A DNA stretch of 64,000 nt from Pigmentiphaga sp. NML030171. Its GTDB lineage: Bacteria > Pseudomonadota > Gammaproteobacteria > Burkholderiales > Burkholderiaceae_B. The notes beneath the pieces were generated by a model. That model worked only from the letters and a program-made list of their open reading frames with translations, was not told where the DNA came from and searched no databases. The DNA lies in assembly GCF_002188635.1 (NCBI RefSeq), contig NZ_NINX01000033.1:186001-250000 (forward strand). The letters run 5' to 3'. Of the stretch, positions 42,793 to 51,543 are shown one piece after another (positions within the stretch are counted from its first letter, which is position 1; every line of letters starts with the position of its first letter). A program made the translations under genes and the position numbers.

Positions 42793-43510
42793 ACTACGCA
42801 ATGTCAGCGGCGGCTATGGCCACGCACCCGTGGTGCGCAACGTCGACCTGCGGGTCGAACGGGGCGAGACCGTCGCGCTGCTGGGGCCCAACGGCGCGGG
42901 CAAGACCACGCTCCTGGCGGCGCTGTCGGGCATCCTCGTGCAGCGCTCGGGCACGGTGAAGCTGGCCGGCGCCGACATAGGCGGACTGCCCAGCCACCGC
43001 ATCGTCGAATGCGGGCTGGTCCAGGTTCCCGAGGGCCGGCATGTGTTCGCGCCGCTGTCGGTGGAAGACAACCTGCGCCTGGGCTCGGTCACGCTGGTCC
43101 GGCGCGACCGTTCGCGTGCCGAGGAACGCTTCGATTTCGTCTACCGGCTGTTTCCCCGGCTGGCCGAGCGGCGCCGGCAGCTTGCCGGCACCCTGTCGGG
43201 CGGCGAGCAGCAGATGGTGGCGATCGGCCGGGCGCTGATGTCCGCGCCGCGCGTGCTGCTGCTGGACGAACCCTTCCTGGGCCTGGCGCCGCGCGTGGTG
43301 GACGAGATCCTGGCGGTGCTGGACCGGCTGCGGGCCGATGGCCTGACCATGCTGCTGGTCGAGCAGAAGCTGGACATCGCGCTGCCCTTCACGCGCCGCG
43401 CCTATGTCCTGATGAAGGGCGGTATCGCGCTGGCCGCCGACAGCGCCGAGCTGGCCCGCCGCGACGACCTCGCCCAACTCTATTTCGATCTGGCGCGGCA
43501 GGCGGCATGA
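42785..43510 (+). CDS. livF: ABC transporter ATP-binding protein, LivF type
   Basis: 241 residues. Walker A is GPNGAGKTT, the Q-loop region VQVPEGRHVFAPLSVEDNL, the signature LSGGEQQMVAIGRAL and Walker B VLLLDEPFLGLAP, then LLVEQKLDIAL. It is the second ATPase of the importer. It completes the transporter set binding protein-LivH-LivM-LivG-LivF. The VOC gene follows 37 bp later in the same direction. Confidence 0.94.
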
Positions 43511-43547
43511 GCCCGACGCGACCCCACGTTTCATCCGGAGCAACACC

Positions 43548-44075
43548 ATGACATCTTTCGTACCCATCCGCGGCCTGCACCACTTCGCCTACCGATGCCG
43601 CGACGCCGAGGAAACCCGCCGTTTCTACGAGGACATCCTGGGCCTGCCGCTCACGCACCTGGTGCGAGCCGAGACTATCCCCAGCACCGGCGAAGACTGC
43701 CCCTACGTCCATCTGTTCTTCGAGATGACCGACGGCAGCAACGTCGCCTTCTTCGACCTGGGCGACAACCAGGCGGCCGACCCCTCGCCCAATACGCCGC
43801 GCTGGGCCAACCACCTGGCGCTGCGCGTGGACTCGGTACAGGCGGTGGAAGAAGCGCGTGCCCGCCTGCTGGCCGCCGGCGTGGAAGTCCTGGGTCCCGT
43901 CGATCACGAGGGCTTCGTGCAATCCATCTACTTCTTCGATCCCAACGGCGTGCGGCTGGAGCTGACCACCACCGTGGCCAGCGACGAGGAAATGGCCGGC
44001 TACCGGGCCACGGCGCGCGCCCAGTGCGATGCCTGGACCCGCGAGAAGGCCGCTCGCCTGGCCGCCGCGGGCTGA
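43548..44075 (+). CDS. VOC superfamily (glyoxalase/extradiol dioxygenase-like) protein
   Basis: 175 residues with two beta-alpha-beta-beta-beta modules. Candidate metal ligands are His in GLHHFAYRC, His in WANHLALRV and Glu in GVRLELTTTV. The family includes glyoxalases, fosfomycin-resistance enzymes and extradiol dioxygenases. Placement behind an importer and before a large hydrolase suggests an isomerase or ring-cleavage step on the imported compound. The C-terminal ~25 residues are a charged helix beyond the VOC core. Confidence 0.86.
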   Translation: MTSFVPIRGLHHFAYRCRDAEETRRFYEDILGLPLTHLVRAETIPSTGEDCPYVHLFFEMTDGSNVAFFDLGDNQAADPSPNTPRWANHLALRVDSVQAVEEARARLLAAGVEVLGPVDHEGFVQSIYFFDPNGVRLELTTTVASDEEMAGYRATARAQCDAWTREKAARLAAAG

Positions 44076-44097
44076 CCACAGGGAGATCTCGCACAGC

Positions 44098-45276
44098 ATG
44101 AGCAAGGACAGCCCCCTCCACGACACCCAGGCCGAATGGGTGCACGTCGAATTCCCCGAACAGGCCGCCTTCAAGTCGGTATACGGTTTCGCAGGCTCGC
44201 TCGGCACCATCCACCTCGAAGGCGTCCGCTACGTCCCCAAGGGCGTGAAATCGCGGACCCTGCTGGTCTTCATGCATCCGGCCACCACGCTGCAGCTGCT
44301 GCCCATGCCGCGCGCCCTGGCCGCCCGCGGCCTGCACGTGCTGTGCGCCGGCAGCCGGTATGCGCGCAACGACAGCGCCCTCATCATGGAGAACGTGGCG
44401 GTGGACCTGGGCGCCTACATCCGCCATGCCCGCGAAACATGGGGCTACGAGAAGATCGTGCTGATGGGCTGGTCGGGCGGCGGCTCGCTGTCGCTGTTCT
44501 ACCAGTCGCAGGCCGAACGGCCCACCATCACCCACACGCCGGCGGGCGATCCCTGCGCCATCACCACCGCCGGACTGATACCGGCCGACGCGATGATCTT
44601 CCAGGCGGCGCACGTCTCGCGCGCCGTCACCTTCGCCGACTGGATCGACCCCAGCGTCGTCGACGAGAACGATCCCGATCGCCGGGACCCGGAGCTCGAC
44701 CTCTACCACCCCGATCGCAAGCCGCCCTATTCGGCCGAATTCCTCGCGCGCTTCCGCGCCGCGCAGCTGGCCCGCATCCGCCGCCGCACGGCATGGGTGA
44801 AGGAAACGCTGGAGACCTTGAAGAAGCGCGGCGGCAAGGAAATGGAGCGCGGTTTCGTCACCCACAGGACGATGGCCGAACCCCGATTCCTGGATGGCGC
44901 CATCGACCCCAACGACCGCCCCATCGGCACCTGCTTCATGGGCGTGCCCGAGACCGCCAACAACGGCCCCATCGGGCTGGCGCGATTTTCCACGCTGCGC
45001 TCGTGGTTGTCGCAATGGTCGCCGGACGACACCAACGCGCACGGCGAGAAATGCGCCGCCGGCATCCACGTGCCGCTGCTGGCGATCGAGCATTCGGCCG
45101 ACGACGCCGTGCCGCAGCCTCACACCCGCCGCATCTTCGATGCGGCGGCAAGCGCCGACAAGAGCATGACCGTGATCCGGGGTGCCAACCACTATTTCGT
45201 CGGCCAACCCGAACATCTGCAACAGGCGGGGGACCTATGCATGGACTGGCTTAGGCAGCGCGGACTGCTTGACTGA
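44098..45276 (+). CDS. Large alpha/beta-hydrolase of the importer operon
   Basis: 392 residues from the ATG at 44098. The nucleophile elbow is GWSGGGSLSLFYQ. The oxyanion area LLVFMHPATTLQLLPMPRALAARG lies before it, with an acidic region (IEHSADDAVPQPHTRR) and a C-terminal His (RGANHYFVGQPEH). A lid-like insert of about 130 residues separates the elbow from the Asp. The protein is cytoplasmic and resembles hydrolases of unknown substrate found with importer operons. It ends the 38324-45276 operon; a hairpin at 45299-45319 follows. Confidence 0.84.
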   Translation: MSKDSPLHDTQAEWVHVEFPEQAAFKSVYGFAGSLGTIHLEGVRYVPKGVKSRTLLVFMHPATTLQLLPMPRALAARGLHVLCAGSRYARNDSALIMENVAVDLGAYIRHARETWGYEKIVLMGWSGGGSLSLFYQSQAERPTITHTPAGDPCAITTAGLIPADAMIFQAAHVSRAVTFADWIDPSVVDENDPDRRDPELDLYHPDRKPPYSAEFLARFRAAQLARIRRRTAWVKETLETLKKRGGKEMERGFVTHRTMAEPRFLDGAIDPNDRPIGTCFMGVPETANNGPIGLARFSTLRSWLSQWSPDDTNAHGEKCAAGIHVPLLAIEHSADDAVPQPHTRRIFDAAASADKSMTVIRGANHYFVGQPEHLQQAGDLCMDWLRQRGLLD

Positions 45277-45298
45277 CCGGCGCGCCCTCCGCCGGTCG

Positions 45299-45319
45299 CA
45301 GGCCCGGGGCACGGGCCTG
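45299..45319 (+). terminator. Hairpin after importer operon
   Basis: CAGGCCCG pairs with CGGGCCTG around GGGCA, 22 bp after the operon's last stop codon. No T-run follows, so it may be a weak or Rho-assisted terminator or an mRNA 3'-end stabiliser. Confidence 0.45.
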
Positions 45320-45439
45320 TCCTGACCGTCCGGCGCGCCACCACACCTGACGACGGGTTTCGCATCCGGACGCCCCCGCGCGCCTGGAGGACCCTGCTTT
45401 GCCCATCGCCAGGCCATCACCAACAAGAGGGGAGACACC

Positions 45440-46567
45440 ATGAAGACACGCATCGCGGCCTCCGCCGCGGCAGGCTGCGGACTGCTGGCAGCGGCCCTGG
45501 CCGGCACCGCCCAGGCCCAGACCAGCGTCACGCTGTACGGCATCATTTCCGAGGGCCTGTCCTACACCAATAACATCGGCGGCAAGAGCCTGACCGAACT
45601 CAAGGCCAACGTCATGCAGGTCTCGCGCTGGGGGCTGCGCGGCACCGAGGACCTGGGCGGCGGCACGCGCGCGCTGTTCAACCTGGAAAGCGGCTTCTCG
45701 CCCGACACCGGCACCTGGACCCAGGGCCGCCTGTTCGGCCGCACCGCGATCGTCGGCCTGGCCAACGACACCTGGGGCCAGGTCACCATCGGCCGGCAGA
45801 TGGACGCCATGTCGCAGACCCTGGTGGGCTACGAATCGGCCATCCAGTTCGCGTCGATCGGCACCCACATCGGCGACAACGACAACCTGTTCCCGGTGGC
45901 CCGCATCAGCAACTCCGTGCAGTACATGAACAAGTTTGGAGGATTCCAGTTCATCGGCGTCTACGGCGCCGCCGAGAAACCCGGCGACTCCACCGACAAC
46001 CGAAGCATCAGCGCCGGCCTGGGCTATACCCAGGGGCCCTGGTCGGTGGGCGTGGCCTACCACGACATGCGCCGGCCCAACAGCGCCACCAACCCCAACG
46101 GCGCGATCTACGGCGACTGGGGCATCACCTCGCCCTTCGTCACCAGCCCCGGCGGCGCGGGCGTGAACCGCCAGTCCATGTACGGCGCGGGCGGATCCTA
46201 CTCCATCACGCCGGCGCTGAAGGTCTCGGCCCTGTACACCCACAGCAAGTTCGACTACTTCGACAACAGCGACCTGAAGCTGTCCAACTACGAGGGCACA
46301 ATCACCTACTTCATCAACCCCAGCACCCTGGTGGGCGCCGGCTATATCTTCACCGACGGCAAGTACAGCAGCAACGGCAACAAACCCAAGTGACACCAGC
46401 TGAACCTGGGCGTGGACTACTTCCTGTCCAAGCGCACCGACGTCTTCCTGGTGGGCATCTACCAGAAGGCCGCCGGCGACGCCCGCTACGCGCAGATCTT
46501 CAGCAACCTGCCGTCGGACTCGAAGACGCAGATGTCCGTCATCGCCGGGATACGGCACAAGTTCTGA
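45440..46567 (+). pseudogene. Outer-membrane porin (trimeric, OmpC-like), broken by in-frame TGA
   Basis: A signal peptide (to TAQAQ) and a 16-strand porin typical of betaproteobacteria (SVTLYGIISEGLSY, SRWGLRGTEDLGGG, GQVTIGRQ) run for 317 residues to TGA at 46391-46393. The same frame then continues for 57 residues (HQLNLGVDYFLSKRTDV to IRHKF) to a natural stop at 46565-46567. The interrupted position is normally an aromatic residue, so TGG to TGA is a likely change. Without readthrough the product lacks its last strands and the C-terminal Phe needed for outer-membrane insertion. It follows the ABC importer operon after 163 bp and probably served it. Confidence 0.85.
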
Positions 46568-46652
46568 AGCTGTCCCCGCGCCGGTGTGGCACGCCGGCGC
46601 GGGCCGGTCTCGGCCGGGCGGATAGTGGCCAGGGCCGTGCCCTTCGGCGCGC

Positions 46653-47696
46653 TCAGCGGCGAGGAATGGCGGAACCTCTCGCGATCAGTTCGGGCCGGAT
46701 GCGGATCTTGCGCAGCGCGGGCGCGGGACCGCCTGGCTTTGCCTGCGCGCCGATGCGCGTGAAGACCAGCTCGGCCGTGGACGCCGCCAACGCATCGATG
46801 GGCAGCCGGATGGCCGCCAGCGGCGGGGTCGTCAGTTCGTACCACTTGGGATCGCCATAGCCCACGACCGAGATGTCCGACGGAATGGACAGGCCATGCT
46901 CGCGGATGACCGCCAGCGCGACGATGGTCAGCTCGGAACTGCCAATGACCACCGCGGTGGGCCGCTCTCGCGCGGCCAACAGCCGGCGCATGGCCTCGGC
47001 ACCGTACTCCTGGCGCGGTGGCACCTGCACGACCAGATCGGGGTCCGCTTCCAGCCCCGCCTCGGCATGCGCCTTCACGAAGCCGCGCAGGCGGTCGCGC
47101 CCCGGCTTGATGCGCGCGTATCCGCCCACGTAGCCGATGCGCCGGTGGCCCAGCGCCAGCAGGTGGGCCGCCGCGTCATGCGCCGCCGCGGCATCGTCCA
47201 TCGCCACCACGTCGGTGGCCAGCGCCGCGACGCTGCGTATCAGTTGCACCGCGGGCGTGCCGGCCAGCAGTTCGACCGTGCGGGGCAGGGGCGCCGGCGA
47301 AGGCGTGATGACGATCCCGGCGGCGCGGGCCTGGATCAGCGCCTGGACTTCGCCGCACTCGGCGTCGGGATCGTCCTCGGTGATCGCCAGCACCATCTGG
47401 AAGCCCGCGTCCCGGCAGCGCTCCGCCAGGCGCTTGGCGATCGCGCTGTAGAAATCGTTCTGGATGTCGGGGATGACCAGCCCCACCAGCGGACTGGCGC
47501 CGCCGCGCAGGATGCGCCCCGAGGCGTTCAGCACGTAGCCCAGTTCCCGCGCCACCTGCCGCACCCGCGCCTTGGTGTCGTCGCTGAGCTTGGGATGATC
47601 GTTCAGCGCGCGCGAGACGGTGGTGTGCGAAATGCCCAGCGCGGCGGCGATGTCCTTGATGGTGACGGGACCGTGGGCGGGCTTGGAACTGGCCAT
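46653..47696 (-). CDS. LacI/GalR-family transcriptional regulator
   Basis: 347 residues from the ATG at 47696. The N-terminal helix-turn-helix and hinge helix (VTIKDIAAALGISHTTVSRALNDHPKLSDDTKARVRQVARELGYV) are followed by a periplasmic-binding-like domain (VGLVIPDIQNDFYSAIAKRL, VVGYGDPKWYELTTPPLAAIRLP), GntR(gluconate)-like. It is the last gene of the minus-strand series below Bug 47779-48792 and probably regulates the tartrate dehydratase operon upstream. The gap to Bug is 82 bp. Confidence 0.92.
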   Translation of the reverse strand: MASSKPAHGPVTIKDIAAALGISHTTVSRALNDHPKLSDDTKARVRQVARELGYVLNASGRILRGGASPLVGLVIPDIQNDFYSAIAKRLAERCRDAGFQMVLAITEDDPDAECGEVQALIQARAAGIVITPSPAPLPRTVELLAGTPAVQLIRSVAALATDVVAMDDAAAAHDAAAHLLALGHRRIGYVGGYARIKPGRDRLRGFVKAHAEAGLEADPDLVVQVPPRQEYGAEAMRRLLAARERPTAVVIGSSELTIVALAVIREHGLSIPSDISVVGYGDPKWYELTTPPLAAIRLPIDALAASTAELVFTRIGAQAKPGGPAPALRKIRIRPELIARGSAIPRR

Positions 47697-47778
47697 GGGC
47701 TTCCTGTGGGCATCCGGTGCCCAGAGTGTACCCGTCCGCCTGTCCGTGCGCGGGCAGGCGGCCACCCCAGGCGCGCGG

Positions 47779-48792
47779 CTATTGCACGCTAATGCCGGCG
47801 TCCTTGACGATGCGCGCCCACTTGGCGAGATCCTCCTTGATCACGCCGGCGAAGGCCTGCGGCGTGTCGCCGATGGGTTCGCCGCCCAGTTCCCGGAAAC
47901 GGCGCCGCACGTCGTCGGCCTGCAGAATGCGCGCCAGTTCGGCATGCAGCTTATCGATGACGGGCGCGGGCGTGCGGGCGGGCGCCAGGATGCCGTACCA
48001 CGACGAGACATCGAAGCCGGGCACGCCGCCCTCGGCCACGGTGGGAATGTCGGGCGCCCCGGCCGCGCGCTTGCCCGAGGTCATCGCGATGGCCCTGAGC
48101 TTGCCGCTCTTGATGAAGGGGTCCGCGGTGGCCAGCGCCGTCACCAGCAGCGGCACCTGTCCGCCCACCACGTCCGTGACCGCCTGCCCGCCGCCCTTGT
48201 AGGCCACGTGCGACATGCGTATGCCCGTGCGCGACTTCAGCAGTTCGCCCGCCAGGTGGCCGGTGCTGCCCAATCCCGCGGACGAGAAATCCAGGTCGGC
48301 GTCGGCGCGCTTGCCCAGGGCCACGAGCTCGGGCAGCGTGGAGGCCTTCAGCTGCGGATTGGCGACGATGATCAGCGGTACCAGCACCACCCGCGACACT
48401 GGCGCGAGGTCGCGCTCGACGTTGAACGGCAGCTTCTCGTACAGGCTGGGATTGATCACCATGGTGCCATCGGCGGCGAACAGCAGCGTGTAGCCGTCCG
48501 GCTCGGCCTTGGCGACGATGTCCGTGCCGATGTTGCCGTTGGCGCCGGGCCGGTTCTCGACCACGACCTGCTGGCCGAAGGCGGTGGAGAGTTTCTGGCC
48601 CACCAGCCGCGCGAACACGTCGCTGGTGCCGCCCACCGCGAACGGCACGATCAGGCGGATGGGCTTGTCGGGATAGCGGGCGGCGGGCTGGGCGGACGCC
48701 GGTCCGGGATTTGCCAGCAGCAGGGCGGAAAGCAGGCTGGCGGCAAGCGCGAGGCGCCGCCCGCGGCCGCATCGTCGGGTATCGGGGTCCAT
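47779..48792 (-). CDS. Bug/TctC-family periplasmic solute receptor
   Basis: 337 residues. A long signal region (RCGRGRRLALAASLLSALLLANPGPASAQ) is followed by the core LIVPFAVGGTSDVFAR, VVVENRPGANGNIG, KAEPDGYTLLFA and MSHVAYKG. An AGGAGA-type site precedes the ATG. It lies 40 bp below leuD in a minus-strand operon with leuC, a ketopantoate reductase-like gene and tarD, so a hydroxylated dicarboxylate such as tartrate or a methylmalate is the likely ligand. Confidence 0.92.
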   Translation of the reverse strand: MDPDTRRCGRGRRLALAASLLSALLLANPGPASAQPAARYPDKPIRLIVPFAVGGTSDVFARLVGQKLSTAFGQQVVVENRPGANGNIGTDIVAKAEPDGYTLLFAADGTMVINPSLYEKLPFNVERDLAPVSRVVLVPLIIVANPQLKASTLPELVALGKRADADLDFSSAGLGSTGHLAGELLKSRTGIRMSHVAYKGGGQAVTDVVGGQVPLLVTALATADPFIKSGKLRAIAMTSGKRAAGAPDIPTVAEGGVPGFDVSSWYGILAPARTPAPVIDKLHAELARILQADDVRRRFRELGGEPIGDTPQAFAGVIKEDLAKWARIVKDAGISVQ

Positions 48793-48832
48793 ATGCAGGT
48801 CTCCTCTGGCGTCTGTGCGCCTTGATGGTGAG

Positions 48833-49336
48833 TCAGTCCGGACCGGTCTCGGCCAGTCGCCGCCTGACGTATTCCACCAGCCCGCCCTGCCGGATCATGT
48901 CGGCCAGGAAGGGCGGATGGACGGGAAACGGGTAGGCGCGCGCCCCCAGCCAGACCTGTCCGCCGTCCAGGTCCACCCGGATCGCGTCGCCTTCGCGGGC
49001 ATCGCGGACCGCGTCCGGGCAGGCCACCAGCGGCAGCCCGTTGTTGAGCGCGTTGCGAAAAAAGATGCGGGCGAAGCTCTCGGCCACGATGCACGAGATG
49101 CCTGCCGCCTGCAGCGCCAGCACCGCATGCTCGCGCGAGGAACCACAGCCGAAGTTGCGGCCCGCGACCAGCACGTCGCCGGGCCGGACCCGTGCGGCGA
49201 ATCCGGGGTCCAGCGGTTCCATGCAATGGCGGGCCAGCACTTCCGGACGATGCGAGGTCAGGTAGATGGCGGGAATGATCACGTCGGTGTCGATGTCGTC
49301 GCCGAAACGGCGCACCGTTGCGCTGGCTTGCGTCAC
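48833..49336 (-). CDS. leuD: 3-isopropylmalate dehydratase-like small subunit
   Basis: 167 residues from a GTG at 49336 that overlaps the leuC stop. The small-subunit swivel domain shows GDDIDTDVIIPA, GRNFGCGSSREHAVLALQ, FARIFFRNALNNGLP. With the large subunit it forms a hydro-lyase of the aconitase family that moves a hydroxyl group on a malate derivative. The catabolic neighbourhood (Bug, tarD) suggests a paralogue for a methyl- or alkylmalate rather than the leucine biosynthetic copy. Confidence 0.9.
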   Translation of the reverse strand: MTQASATVRRFGDDIDTDVIIPAIYLTSHRPEVLARHCMEPLDPGFAARVRPGDVLVAGRNFGCGSSREHAVLALQAAGISCIVAESFARIFFRNALNNGLPLVACPDAVRDAREGDAIRVDLDGGQVWLGARAYPFPVHPPFLADMIRQGGLVEYVRRRLAETGPD

Positions 49337-50592
49337 AACGCCTCCGGATGGATGAGTTCGCCCGCCACGGCGCTGGCCGCCGCGACGTGGGCGTTGGCCA
49401 GGTAGACCTGGGAACCCGGATCCCCCATGCGGCCGCGGTAGTTGCGGTTGGTGGTCGCCACGCAGACCTGGCCTTCGGCCAGCACGCCCGTGCTCAGCCC
49501 GGCGCAGGCGCCGCAGGTCGAGGGCGACACCAGCGCGCCGGCCTCGGCGAAGATATCGATCAACCCCTCGGCCAATGCCTGCCGATAGATGTCCCGCGTG
49601 GCCGGCACGACCACGCAGCGCACGCCGCGCGCCACCTTGCGTCCGCGCAGGATGGCCGCGGCCTGGCGCAGGTCGGTCAGGGTACCGTTGGCGCAGTTGC
49701 CGATGTAGGCCTGGTCCACCCGCACGCCGCGCACCTCGGCCACGGGCGCCACGTTGCCTGGCGAGTAGGGCTTGGCGCACAGGACCGGCAGCGTCTCCAG
49801 CGCCACCTGCAGGCGGCCGGCATAGTCGGCGTCCGCGTCCCCGTGCTCGATCATGCCTGCGCCGCCGGTTGCGCGCCGTGCCCATGCCCGCGTCGTGTCG
49901 TCGGGCGGCACGATGCAGGTCTTGGCGCCGGCTTCCACCGCCATGTTGCACAAGGCCATGCGCTCGTCCATGGTCACTCCGCCCATGCCGGGGCCGCCGA
50001 ACTCCATGCTTTGGTAAGCCGCCCCGTCCACGCCCAGGCGCTGGAGCAGGTGCAGGATCAGGTCCTTGCCGGTCACATAGGGCTGCCGCTCGCCGCGGAA
50101 CTCGATGCGCAACGTGGCCGGAACGGTGAACCACAGCTCGCCCATCGCCAGCGCCGCCGCGATGTCGGTGGAACCCATGCCTATGCCGATCGCCCCGAAG
50201 GCGCCATAGGTGCAGGTATGGGAATCGCCGCCGACGATCAGGTCGCCGGGCCGCACCAGCCCCAGCTCGGGAAGCAGGGTGTGCTCGATCCCGCCCGTGC
50301 CGATGTCGTAGTGGTGCCGCACGCCGTGCTCGTCGGCGAAACGCTGGAGCGACCGCAGCGCGCGCGCCGAGGCCACGTCCTTGGGCGGCGCGAAATGATC
50401 GCCCACCAGCACCGCCAGGTCCGGTTCGCGCAGCCGCGCCACGCCCATCTGCGCCAGCCGCTCGAAGGCGATCGGCCCGCTGACGTCGTTCAACAGCGCG
50501 CGGTCGATCCGGGCCGTGACGATCTCGCCGGGGCGCACCCGGTCGCGCCCGGCGTGGCGGGCGAAGATCTTCTCGGTGGCGGTCATGCCCAT
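49333..50592 (-). CDS. leuC: 3-isopropylmalate dehydratase/homoaconitase-like large subunit
   Basis: 419 residues. The 4Fe-4S ligands are the Cys in YIGNCANGTL and the two in SPSTCGACAGL. VGGDSHTCTYGAFGAIGIGMGSTD is the substrate-binding stretch. The length matches the archaeal/bacterial short LeuC-HacA type rather than the ~470-residue enterobacterial LeuC. It works with the overlapping small subunit in the cytoplasm. It lies 19 bp below the ketopantoate reductase-like gene in the tarD operon. Confidence 0.9.
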   Translation of the reverse strand: MGMTATEKIFARHAGRDRVRPGEIVTARIDRALLNDVSGPIAFERLAQMGVARLREPDLAVLVGDHFAPPKDVASARALRSLQRFADEHGVRHHYDIGTGGIEHTLLPELGLVRPGDLIVGGDSHTCTYGAFGAIGIGMGSTDIAAALAMGELWFTVPATLRIEFRGERQPYVTGKDLILHLLQRLGVDGAAYQSMEFGGPGMGGVTMDERMALCNMAVEAGAKTCIVPPDDTTRAWARRATGGAGMIEHGDADADYAGRLQVALETLPVLCAKPYSPGNVAPVAEVRGVRVDQAYIGNCANGTLTDLRQAAAILRGRKVARGVRCVVVPATRDIYRQALAEGLIDIFAEAGALVSPSTCGACAGLSTGVLAEGQVCVATTNRNYRGRMGDPGSQVYLANAHVAAASAVAGELIHPEAL

Positions 50593-50611
50593 GGGCGGCT
50601 CCCGGATGCCA

Positions 50612-51532
50612 TCAGCGCGCCGCCCGGCGCTCGCGCTGGCGGACCAGCGCCGTCAACGTCGCGTTGACCGGGGCCTGCATGCCCGCCAGCGCCGCTTCCC
50701 GGGGCACGGCGCCGTTGATGACATCGATCTCGCTGGGCCTGCCATTCTCGAGATCCTGCAGCAGCGACGGCTTGGCATTGGGGATCTTGGCACCGAACGC
50801 GCGCACATGGGCCACCGGATCCTGCACCGCCAACGCAACGCCGCGCGCCCGCGCGACTTCCCAGGCCTCGACCGCCGCGGCCCGGCTGACCGGCCCCATG
50901 TCGGCATCGTCCATGACCTCGCCCACCGTCATGCCGGTCAGCGCGCACGGCGCGCTATAGGCCACGTTGCAGATCAGCTTCTCCCACTGCATGGCGGCGA
51001 TGTTGTCCACGGCCTCGGCCTTGAAGCCGGCCGCCCGCCACAGGGCCGCGATGGCGTCCACCTGCTCGCGCGCCAGCGTCGAGTAGGCGCCCATGCGGAT
51101 GATCTCCATCCCGTTGTGGAAAGTGTGGCCGGGACCGCGCATCTGCGCGCCGAAGCCGCCGGCGATACCGACCGCCACCCGCTCCGCGCCCACCGCCCGC
51201 GCCACCATGTCCGCGCTGCCCATGCCGTTCTGGATGGTCAGTACGCGGGTGTCCGGCCCCACGGCCGGAACCAGCCGGCCTGCCGCCTCGGCCACGTGCG
51301 CGGCCTTGACCGCCACCACGACCAGGCCCATGGCTTCGTCCGGCACCTGTTCCAGCGCGCGTACCTTCACCACCCGGTCGCCGCTCGCGCCTTCCACCCG
51401 CAAGCCACGGTCGCGCATGGCTGCAACGTGCTCGCGCCAGGTGTCCACCGCCACCACTTCGTTGCCGCCCGCCGCCAGCAGGCCGGCATAGATGGAGCCC
51501 ATGGCCCCGCAGCCCATCACCAGGATCTTCAT
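50612..51532 (-). CDS. Ketopantoate reductase (PanE/ApbA) family protein
   Basis: 306 residues from the ATG at 51532. The Rossmann motif is GCGAMGSIYAGLL; the hinge helix has NIAAMQWEKLICNVAYSAPCALTG with the conserved catalytic Lys; and ENGRPSEIDVINGAV is the C-terminal signature. The family reduces 2-oxo acids such as ketopantoate with NADPH. Inside an operon with tarD and leuCD it more likely handles another branched 2-oxo/2-hydroxy acid than pantothenate synthesis. tarD ends 11 bp upstream. Confidence 0.88.
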   Translation of the reverse strand: MKILVMGCGAMGSIYAGLLAAGGNEVVAVDTWREHVAAMRDRGLRVEGASGDRVVKVRALEQVPDEAMGLVVVAVKAAHVAEAAGRLVPAVGPDTRVLTIQNGMGSADMVARAVGAERVAVGIAGGFGAQMRGPGHTFHNGMEIIRMGAYSTLAREQVDAIAALWRAAGFKAEAVDNIAAMQWEKLICNVAYSAPCALTGMTVGEVMDDADMGPVSRAAAVEAWEVARARGVALAVQDPVAHVRAFGAKIPNAKPSLLQDLENGRPSEIDVINGAVPREAALAGMQAPVNATLTALVRQRERRAAR

Positions 51533-51543
51533 GCGCGTCTCCT

